The notes beneath the pieces were generated by a model. That model had not been told where the DNA came from. It saw only the letters and a program-made list of their open reading frames with translations, and did not search any database. Position numbers and translations under genes: made by a program. Of a stretch of DNA of 64,000 bases, positions 57,562 to 64,000 are shown one piece after another; position 1 is the first letter of the stretch; every line of letters starts with the position of its first letter. This stretch comes from an uncultured Desulfomonile sp. (GTDB lineage Bacteria > Desulfobacterota > Desulfomonilia > Desulfomonilales > Desulfomonilaceae): NCBI GenBank assembly GCA_903952205.1, contig CAJBEZ010000003.1, forward strand, positions 1 to 64,000. The letters run 5' to 3'.

Positions 57562-58947
57562 TTATTCCTCGAACTTGTAAGCGCCTTTTTTCTCCTTATC
57601 AAACTCAAGTTTGGCTCTGACGAACTTTACGTTGTAACCAGCGTTCTTCAGAACATTGTATGCCATCTCGGCTCGAGCGCCGGTAGCGCAGTGCACCAAG
57701 ACCAGTTTATCTTTTGGAATATCCGACAATTTTGCTTCAAGATCGTCAAGAGGGATCTGCTTGGTATTGGGGAGCACTCCGTCCTGAACTTCTGAAGGCA
57801 TCCTAACATCAAGGATGATAGTATTTGCGGACGGTTTTTCCAGTTCAACCATGAAACCTTTGAGTTCAATCTCTCCAGGGAAAAGTTTCCTTACATAGGA
57901 AATCTTTGTCCCCGCTGGTCCTTTGGCGACAGTTTTTCCCGCCGTTTGCCAACCATGGAAACCGCCCGAAAGAATGCTTACCTGTTTGTAGTCCCAACCT
58001 GCTATTTCCTTGAACGTCGTTTTGGCTGAATCACCCGCTCCAGATTGATCGTAGACAATTACAGGGGCAGCCTTGTAGGTTGGAAATTGGGCTTTAATTG
58101 ATTCCAGACCTTCTTTGGGAATAGCGATAGCGTTGGGAATGTGTCCCTTGGAAATGTCATCCGGTGATCTGGTGTCCAACAAAATGTACGGCATCTCCAA
58201 TTTGTCGAGTTCTTCGATCCCTGCGATGTTTGAGACAACTATGTTCCCTCCCTTTTTCCAATCGGGGAGGCCGGCATGATAAATCTTAACATTCTTGAAA
58301 CCAAGTTTTTCCGCCTTCCTGGCGGCTAATGGACTAAGCACTCAAGAAAAGCCGGCGCAGTAATAAATCTGAAGAGCGTCCTTGTCTGTGAGAAGTTTCT
58401 CCGCCAGTTTGTCAAAGGCGAAAAAAGGCATTGAGGCAGCCGTTGGAATGTGTCCCTCGTTGAACATATTCGCCGGTCGGCTGTCCAGGAGGATATACTT
58501 ACCCTCCTTCGGGCCTTTTGCCACAAGTTTTTCCACTTCCTCAGTTGAAATAAGCTGTTCTTTGGGAACCTCTAGTCCCTTCTTGACTTCAACCTCTTTG
58601 GCGAATGTTTTACCATCCTTCTTAAAGTAAGTAATCTTTACGGATTCCCCTTTCGGGATCTCAGGCATGGAAGGCGCATTTTTCAAAACGGTGGATTCGT
58701 CAAAGAGAATAACATCCATTCCCTTGTCAATTTGCAACTGGAGGCAATTGGCTTTGACAGAGACTTCCTTTAGTTTTCCGGCTAGAACGTTTTCCTGCTT
58801 GTCATAATCATGACATTTGAGACAGCTTTGGTCAGATTTTGACGGCAGCTTCTCCGAGGCGTACGAGGTGAGTGGGGTTATCCCCGCAATAAGAAAAGCG
58901 ACTAAGGCCGCAAGACACATGGGGAGAATCAATCTCCTGGGCATCAT
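57562..58947 (-). CDS. Exported triple-rhodanese selenoprotein with one heme-c motif
   Basis: Two frames in the same phase are separated only by a TGA at 58344-58342. I read them as one 461-residue protein with selenocysteine at position 202. Residues 1-31 are a signal peptide. C42-x2-C-H46 (CLKCH) is a c-type heme site. Rhodanese 1 (about 130-232) has LLDSRPANMFNEGHIP and YYC(197)AGFS-Sec(202)-VLSP. Rhodanese 2 has LLDTRSPDD but Asp (VYDQSG) at the catalytic Cys site, so it looks inactive. Rhodanese 3 has VHCATGARAE with its Cys. AAGGAG precedes ATGs at 58947/58944. A periplasmic persulfide or polysulfide redox role is inference. Confidence 0.82.
58311..58344 (-). promoter_or_regulatory. SECIS-like element after the in-frame UGA
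   Basis: On the minus strand the UGA (58344-58342) is followed by 16 bases, then stem CCGCC (58325-58321), loop AGGAA (58320-58316) and stem GGCGG (58315-58311). Bacterial SECIS elements are short hairpins with an apical G or GG placed some 16-37 bases after the UGA, and this matches on both counts. SelB recognition is inferred. Confidence 0.65.
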
Positions 58948-59062
58948 GCTCTCCTTTCTTTTTGGCATTAAAACTCTTAGTAAATCTCAGTTTTTCTTCT
59001 CATTCTATATTCGAACAAAGGGCTTGGGATTGCAGATATAATACAGATATGTATATAATCAG

Positions 59063-59091
59063 ATTATAATTTGTTGTGGTCAAGCTGTCAA
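59063..59091 (-). promoter_or_regulatory. Perfect consensus sigma-70 promoter for the selenoprotein gene
   Basis: Minus strand: TTGACA (59091-59086), 17-base spacer, TATAAT (59068-59063). Both boxes and the spacing equal the consensus. Transcription should start near 59056, leaving a leader of about 110 bases before the rhodanese start. Confidence 0.75.
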
Positions 59092-59150
59092 CGGGAAACG
59101 GGCTCATCTCAAGAAATATCCAGCCTATTCGTGATAGGCGTTTTTTGGAG

Positions 59151-60113
59151 TTAACTCAAGAGTTCGGATATTCTCGCAATGTCGGCAGCCAGAGCGTGAG
59201 CGTCATCATATATGCGTTGGGAACCATGGGAGAAACGTAGGATGATTTCGTTAATTTGATCATGAATGTAGGGGTAGACCAATTTCAGATTTGCGACCTG
59301 ATTGGGGAAAATGGCCAGCATGTCGGAAGGTGTTAGATTTGAAGCTGTTTCCGGTGAAGTCCTCTTCAATTGACTGTAAGAAAGATAGTCTTTACCCACA
59401 GCGAACGCCAGGAGGGTTCCCATTTCGAAGACATCGTGAGATGTAAGATCATCCTTTTCCTTGTAGTCGTAGTCAAAATCGATCCAACGGTAGCGGCCAG
59501 TGCTTCTTTCGACGAATATATGATCCGGGGTTATATCCCCATGTATTTCTCCCATTTCGTGCAGGTCGCCTATGGCCCTGAAAGCTCGAGCCAGTCCCAG
59601 TAAAATATCCTCTAGGACCGTGTTGTAGTAATCGTAATGTTGAATTGAGATGGACCTTATAATATTGTCCAAACTGACTCCAAGTATTCTATCAACAATC
59701 CTCACGTTGTTGCCGGCGATATCCACGCCATGAATTCCTTGCATAAAATCAGGTTTCCCCCAAACTTTGTCCAGGATACGAGCTTCTTTTGCAGGATTTC
59801 TCATGCAGGAGAACTTGAGTCCGTGGATTCGACATTGGAATTCTTCCTTAAATTCCAATTTGATGACTTTCTTTTCTCCTGTTGTTAAGTCTATACCGCC
59901 CTTGACCCACGGCTTAGGTTCGCCTTCCAGGCCAAATTTCTTTTCCGTTTCCGTTCCCATGACCAAATATCCGATATCTTCAATAAGTATGACATCCCCA
60001 TAATTAACCTGGTAGAAATCAGTGGTGTCTTGGAGTATGTTTAATACCCGACACGAAGAGTTCTCCGGAAGATATTCGGTAGCTACTTTGCACCAGTCAG
60101 CAAGTTGATTCAT
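59151..60113 (-). CDS. Protein-kinase-fold protein
   Basis: About 320 residues. The N-terminal 75 residues are unassigned. The lobe has VIKLEF for the ATP-binding Lys. GDLHEMGEIHGDITPDHIFV is the catalytic loop (HGD with downstream polar residue), and YRWIDFDYDY supplies the DFD metal motif. This is the layout of Ser/Thr or small-molecule kinases of the lipopolysaccharide-kinase/RIO-like side of the superfamily; Asn after the catalytic Asp is replaced. The frame extends to an ATG at 60167, but the ATG at 60113 (MNQLADWCK) starts a more natural protein. Neither has a clear ribosome-binding site. Substrate unknown. Confidence 0.65.
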   Translation of the reverse strand: MNQLADWCKVATEYLPENSSCRVLNILQDTTDFYQVNYGDVILIEDIGYLVMGTETEKKFGLEGEPKPWVKGGIDLTTGEKKVIKLEFKEEFQCRIHGLKFSCMRNPAKEARILDKVWGKPDFMQGIHGVDIAGNNVRIVDRILGVSLDNIIRSISIQHYDYYNTVLEDILLGLARAFRAIGDLHEMGEIHGDITPDHIFVERSTGRYRWIDFDYDYKEKDDLTSHDVFEMGTLLAFAVGKDYLSYSQLKRTSPETASNLTPSDMLAIFPNQVANLKLVYPYIHDQINEIILRFSHGSQRIYDDAHALAADIARISELLS

Positions 60114-60290
60114 GTTGACAATCCAGACGCCACATAAAGTTGGAAATCCTGCGATTCCTGTCGACATAAAATATGGCCATCATACCCCGAAATCAAGTCC
60201 TAATTGTTTTGGACGAATTGTTGTGACAAAGTTGGGTGGTTGGAAGCGGGACATGCAATTATCCCACTCCCAAATTGTGAAGCGGAATAA

Positions 60291-61271
60291 TTATTCAGCC
60301 AGAATTGCTTTCAGCTCATTGTTAAATTCAGGGAGCACCTTGAACAGGTCCCCCACGATCCCATAATCGGCTTTGGTAAAGATAGGCGCTTCGGGGTCCT
60401 TGTTTATGGCCACGATAACTTTCGAAGATCCCATACCCGCCAGATGCTGTATCGAACCCGAGATGCCGCATGCTATGTACAGATTTGGCGTGACAGTCTT
60501 TCCAGTTTGTCCGACCTGGTCGGAATGTTTTCTCCACCCAGCGTCCACTGCGGCTCTAGACGCGCCGACAGTAGCCCTGGGGCCAAATATCGCCGCCATT
60601 TCCTCCAGAAGCGAATAATCGGAACCACCCATTCCTCTGCCGCCCGAAATAATGATTTCAGCCTCAGTAAGGTCCACTTTGCCACTCGTATCCAGATTGA
60701 GTTCTTTGGTCACATAAGTTGATCGACTTGTGTCCGGAGTAAAAGCTATCTTTGAAATAGCCCCTGCTTTGGCGTTCTCAACCACTTCCAAAACATTTGG
60801 CCTTGCTGTGGCAATTTGAGGGGAAGCTGTGGCTGAACATTCGGCAAAACATTTTCCGGCGAACATTGGGCGTTTCCCTATCAGAGTCGAACCTTCGAGC
60901 CTGAAAGAAACGCAGTCGGCCATAACCGCAGCTCCCAGTTTTGCAGCAGTTCTCGGAGCAAGATCCTTGCCTTGCATTGTGTGGGTAATCAAAACTATTT
61001 CAGGACTGGTTTCAGTTATGGCCTGCGCAAGCGCTTGGGCGAAATATTCTGAATTGTAATTTTCCAGTTCCGGCGCTTCCGCCACGTAAACCGTGTCAAC
61101 TCCAAATTTTGCAAGTTCAGGGCCAAAAGACTCAACTCCTGAGCCAATCAGAATTCCTCCGAGGTCTCCACCAAGAGCGTCAGCGAGTTTCCTTCCTTCG
61201 CTGGCTAATTCGAACGCTGATTTCTTGATCTTACCAGCCTTTATCTCTGCATATATCAAAACCTTAGACAT
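60291..61271 (-). CDS. etfA: Electron transfer flavoprotein alpha subunit
   Basis: A 326-residue protein of usual length. The N-terminal half is the Rossmann-like ETF domain (VLIYAEIKAGKIKKSAFELA; THTMQGKDLAPRTAAKLGAA). The C-terminal FAD-binding domain carries GGRGMGG, GASRAAVDAGW, QVGQTGKTVTPNLYIACGIS, GSIQHLAGM, and INKDPEAPIFTKADYGIVGD. With EtfB it shuttles electrons between acyl-CoA or other dehydrogenases and the quinone pool, or bifurcates. GGAGG lies about ten bases before the ATG. It follows etfB by 57 bases in one operon. No dehydrogenase or ETF:quinone oxidoreductase is adjacent. Confidence 0.95.
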   Translation of the reverse strand: MSKVLIYAEIKAGKIKKSAFELASEGRKLADALGGDLGGILIGSGVESFGPELAKFGVDTVYVAEAPELENYNSEYFAQALAQAITETSPEIVLITHTMQGKDLAPRTAAKLGAAVMADCVSFRLEGSTLIGKRPMFAGKCFAECSATASPQIATARPNVLEVVENAKAGAISKIAFTPDTSRSTYVTKELNLDTSGKVDLTEAEIIISGGRGMGGSDYSLLEEMAAIFGPRATVGASRAAVDAGWRKHSDQVGQTGKTVTPNLYIACGISGSIQHLAGMGSSKVIVAINKDPEAPIFTKADYGIVGDLFKVLPEFNNELKAILAE

Positions 61272-61328
61272 CTTATTAAAGCCTCCATCTTATTTAAGCC
61301 AATTCAATTATAGATCTGTGAATGATGA

Positions 61329-62108
61329 CTATATTACCTTCGCCTCTGACCTCAAGGCCTGAACAACTGTTTTGGCGACTTCCTGCGGTTCCATGCCTTC
61401 AAATTTTTGCCCAGCCTGACGAGATCCAGGCATGGAGAAGTTCTTGCTCACAAGCTTGGCATCCGGCGTAAGGCCAAGATCCGCGAACGTTTTCTTGTCT
61501 ACCGGTTTTTTCTTTGCTTTCATGATCCCGGGTAAGGATGCGTACCTAGGTTCGTTAAGACCCTTTTGGGAACTAACCACACAGGGCAGGGGGGACTCTA
61601 CCGTTTCTTTGCCGCCCTCGATGTCTCTCTCACATGTAATGGTTTTTTTGTCCGCCGAAACTTCAATTTTGGTCACCAGTGTAATTTGCGGAATTTTAAG
61701 CAATTCGGCAAGCATTGCGCCGGTCTCGGCAAAATCATCATCTATAGCTCTATGCCCGCAGAATATTATGTCATACTCGATGTTGCCGGATGCCGCAGCC
61801 AGAGTCTGAGCCATTACGAATGGATCTCCATTGTTGACGGCCTCATCACACACGTGAACCCCGCGATCAGCTCCCATGGCCAGCGCAGTTCGTATGGCCT
61901 CAACACACCTATCCGGACCGATACTCAATACGACTACCTCACCAGCCTTGAATTTCTCTTTGAGTTTCAGTGCCTCTTCAACACTGAACTCATCATACGG
62001 GTTGATGACATATTTGATGCCGTCCGTCACTATCCCCGAACCATCAGCGTTAACTTTAATCTGTGTCTCCGTATCAGGAACCTGTTTAAGACATACCAGA
62101 GATTTCAC
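61329..62108 (-). CDS. etfB: Electron transfer flavoprotein beta subunit
   Basis: A 259-residue protein. MKSLVCLKQVPDTETQIKV at the start, INPYDEFSVEEALKLKE, SIGPDRCVEAIRTALAMGAD and the FCGHRAIDDDFAETGAMLAE loop are standard EtfB motifs; the last matches the AMP/FAD-contacting region. The start is GTG at 62108, decided by AAAGGAG eight bases upstream. It is the first gene of the etfBA operon, with 400 gene-free bases before it. Confidence 0.95.
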   Translation of the reverse strand: MKSLVCLKQVPDTETQIKVNADGSGIVTDGIKYVINPYDEFSVEEALKLKEKFKAGEVVVLSIGPDRCVEAIRTALAMGADRGVHVCDEAVNNGDPFVMAQTLAAASGNIEYDIIFCGHRAIDDDFAETGAMLAELLKIPQITLVTKIEVSADKKTITCERDIEGGKETVESPLPCVVSSQKGLNEPRYASLPGIMKAKKKPVDKKTFADLGLTPDAKLVSKNFSMPGSRQAGQKFEGMEPQEVAKTVVQALRSEAKVI

Positions 62109-62508
62109 TTCTTGCTCTCCTTTCAGATCAACTCGGATCCGATAACATGGTTATTGCGCTAAAATTTTCGGGGGACACTCCGTCCGCGTTTTATCAAGAA
62201 TCTATAGAACCTACCAATGACTAATCCCTAATTGGATGAATGAGGACGGACGAATCTTCCCCAGATCTATGGCGTTAATAATATTAGAGAAGGAAACGGT
62301 ACTGAGTCAAGCTAAATAGAGCAGAAATTGATTGACAAGTCAACTTTTTCTCATTGAAGACAATGAATGAGGCTTCTTTCTGTGGAACATCATTGGCACG
62401 AAGACCCGTTGTGTTGGTGCGCCCAAAATTCGCCGACATGATTGAAATATGTTGATTTTAGCTGCCAGGAATCGAGGAGATATGGATAGGACAAACACAA
62501 GCCCGGGT
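62109..62508. other. Gene-free stretch of 400 bases
   Basis: Upstream of etfB. No open frame with a ribosome-binding site, RNA gene or strong hairpin was seen. It should contain the etfBA promoter and the end of the TPR-gene transcript. Confidence 0.4.
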
Positions 62509-63306
62509 CTAGCGTGAAGTCCCGATTTTCTTTTCCAGTTCCTGAATTTCTTCCTGAATTCGGGATTTCACAACATGCGAAGACTCGGATTTGAGAGCCA
62601 TTCTATACCAGCGAATCGACTTATCTAAATCTCCCTTCTGTCTTGAAATATGTCCCAGGTGTTTGAGCGCCATGGTGTTGTCGGGATCTATTGCGATTAT
62701 AGCTCCCAGGTCTTTCACTGCGTCATCATATCTTCCCAACTGTTCCAAAATATATGCTCTGTTGCCTAGAGCGTTGAACGACTTAGGATCAAGCTGAAGA
62801 ATTCTGTCAAGATCCTGAAGGGCGCTTTCATGCTCCCCCATATCAAAATACAGGGCCGCTCTATGAATTAGAGCATTAGTGTTTTTTGGATCAACATCCA
62901 CTGCTTTGGTGAAGTCCTTGACTGCCCGTGCGAAATCACCACCAAGCCTGAGGGCCATCCCTTTCGCTACGTACACGGAATCCATCTCCGGTCCAATTTT
63001 TAATGCCCTATCGAAATCCGAGATGGCCTTATCATATCTCCCTTGAATCATATAAACTTTTCCACGATTGAAAAAGGCCTGCTGATTCTTCCCTGAGGCC
63101 TTGATTGAGGCTTCAAAAAAGTTTATGGCCTCATCGTAACTTCCAGAATTCGCTTTTGTGATCGCAACGACGGCCAATTCAGCCGACTTGGCTTCATCTC
63201 CCGCGGCATTTTGACCAGTGGTTTTCTTGGCGGAATTTGCAGGTCCCACCAGGAAGACCGCACACGTTAAGAATAAAACAAATATTCTAAAAAGATTTGC
63301 GCTCAT
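62509..63306 (-). CDS. Exported TPR-repeat protein
   Basis: A 265-residue protein. A signal peptide (about 1-25, cut near NSA-KK) is followed by at least five TPR units between residues 50 and 245 (AFFNRGKVYMIQGRYDKAIS; ALIHRAALYFDMGEHESALQ; ALKHLGHISRQKGDLDKSIR). It ends in a charged helix (EEIQELEKKI). TPR proteins scaffold partners, and the periplasmic partner is unknown. Its ATG directly abuts the TAA of the upstream gene at 63307, so the two are coupled. Confidence 0.85.
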   Translation of the reverse strand: MSANLFRIFVLFLTCAVFLVGPANSAKKTTGQNAAGDEAKSAELAVVAITKANSGSYDEAINFFEASIKASGKNQQAFFNRGKVYMIQGRYDKAISDFDRALKIGPEMDSVYVAKGMALRLGGDFARAVKDFTKAVDVDPKNTNALIHRAALYFDMGEHESALQDLDRILQLDPKSFNALGNRAYILEQLGRYDDAVKDLGAIIAIDPDNTMALKHLGHISRQKGDLDKSIRWYRMALKSESSHVVKSRIQEEIQELEKKIGTSR

Positions 63307-64000
63307 TTATCGATTACTCTTCAATGTTGGGCCTGAATGGCGAGTCAGGGCCGATGTTGTCAGGGGCGTTCCCTCTTTTAGGAAGAATGCGAAGAAATCT
63401 TTGCTGTAACTGTCGTCATATCTGTTAAGGGTGTAATTTGCCTGTTCAGGAGACAACTTGACTTTTCTCACCATGTTGCCAAAAATATCCCTTATATAGA
63501 GGTTTGCCACTATGTTGTCCGGATTCGCGTCTCCATGAAGTCCACGTTCGCATCCTGCTAGAACTAGAGCTTTGGCAACGTCTTTGCTTCCGATGTGATG
63601 ACCTATGGCAAACACCAGATTCCCATCCTTTCTGATCCCAAATGCGCTACGATGGGCCACGAACCACGCGTGTTTTCCATCCATGTCCCTTCCTCCGCCA
63701 CCGAGCAGGAAGCCCAAACCTATTTCGGAATCTTCCAGCCTGCCCTTTCGCAGCACAGCTTGAACCACCATCCCATCTTTCACGATTAAATGTCTTAATT
63801 GCCTGGCGTCCTGAACAAGTTCTGTAGGAATGTCAGGGGTCCACTCCCGAACGTCAATTGAGCCGTCCTTGTAAACAATCAGGGAAGCCATACCATTTAT
63901 CATTGGATAGAGGACCTTACCCCTGAAGATAGCGCCGGCTCCCTTCGAATGCCTCTGCATCCACATGGCGTTAGTTACCGCCAGGATTTTGGCGCGTATA
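63307..64000 (-). CDS. Phosphodiester-glycosidase-like protein, 5' end outside the window
   Basis: The frame is open to the window edge: residues before the first internal Met read ILAVTNA. Visible motifs are TNAMWMQRHSKGAGAIFRG, MASLIVYKDGSIDVREW, RSAFGIRKDGNLVFAIG, and AGCERGLHGDANPDNIVAN. They resemble the phosphodiester glycosidase (NAGPA) family, where a mid-protein Asn-Gly and late RTA-like and His-Gly-Asp segments are conserved. The family call is moderate. Basic C-terminus; likely exported with the coupled TPR protein. The N-terminus and any signal peptide cannot be judged here. Confidence 0.55.
   Translation of the reverse strand, partial: IRAKILAVTNAMWMQRHSKGAGAIFRGKVLYPMINGMASLIVYKDGSIDVREWTPDIPTELVQDARQLRHLIVKDGMVVQAVLRKGRLEDSEIGLGFLLGGGGRDMDGKHAWFVAHRSAFGIRKDGNLVFAIGHHIGSKDVAKALVLAGCERGLHGDANPDNIVANLYIRDIFGNMVRKVKLSPEQANYTLNRYDDSYSKDFFAFFLKEGTPLTTSALTRHSGPTLKSNR

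Noticed and set aside
60285-60296. Perfect palindrome GAATAATTATTC as an operator
   Set aside because: It overlaps the etfA stop codon, at the 3' end of the operon, so a regulatory role is unlikely.

Overview
The window reads as a mid-GC Gram-negative bacterial chromosome, most consistent with an anaerobic Desulfobacterota (deltaproteobacterial) lineage. That placement is an inference. It rests on the gene mix: many orphan sensor kinases, an HpnN-like MMPL exporter and an HpnB-like glycosyltransferase, an etfBA pair, a small 2x[4Fe-4S] ferredoxin, an AcrAB-type RND pair and a UGA-containing (selenocysteine) rhodanese. No rRNA, tRNA or CRISPR array was seen.

Layout. 1-4.3 kb: a sensory operon on the minus strand (histidine kinase, Rcp1-like receiver, REC-PAS-PAS hybrid cut by the window edge) and a CHASE/receiver deletion remnant. 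4.7-9.8 kb: YdjM-like membrane protein, MMPL exporter and a GT-C-like membrane enzyme. 9.9-13 kb: a CarH-like cobalamin-binding sensor overlapping its histidine kinase, divergent from a biliverdin-type heme oxygenase, which looks like a light/tetrapyrrole sensing locus. 13-18.7 kb: Kef-type antiporter, HAD-like protein, HD-GYP protein and PhoR-like kinase. 19-20.5 kb: a scar where a truncated P-type ATPase tail meets a 5'-truncated IS630 transposase. 20.5-25.7 kb: HpnB-like glycosyltransferase, B12-type radical SAM protein, a phosphopantetheinyl transferase that appears frameshifted, and a thioester-reductase-like SDR. 25.8-30.3 kb: an island with a dead IS4 element, an NhaP-type antiporter, a K+ channel and a dead IS630 copy.

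30.5-37 kb: RND pump, its adaptor and GlgX. 37-40 kb: two metal-motif proteins, a YajD-type HNH protein and a YheT hydrolase. 40.3-47.6 kb: carB, overlapped at its 3' end by a convergent SWIM-protein/SNF2-helicase pair. 47.8-53.3 kb: TauE/SafE permease, a secreted low-complexity protein, an exported MBL hydrolase, a beta-CASP RNA nuclease and a ferredoxin. 53.4-57.5 kb: polA and cinA. 57.5-59.1 kb: the most notable locus, one gene interrupted by an in-frame UGA at a rhodanese active-site segment, followed by a SECIS-like hairpin and driven by a perfect consensus sigma-70 promoter. It would encode an exported triple-rhodanese protein with one CXXCH heme motif and selenocysteine. 59-64 kb: a kinase-fold protein, etfA and etfB, a TPR protein and a phosphodiester-glycosidase-like protein that runs off the window.

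Best candidates for something undescribed are the heme/selenocysteine rhodanese at 57562-58947, the B12-sensor/kinase/heme-oxygenase locus at 9877-12986, and the B12-radical-SAM/PPTase/reductase group at 20.5-25.7 kb.
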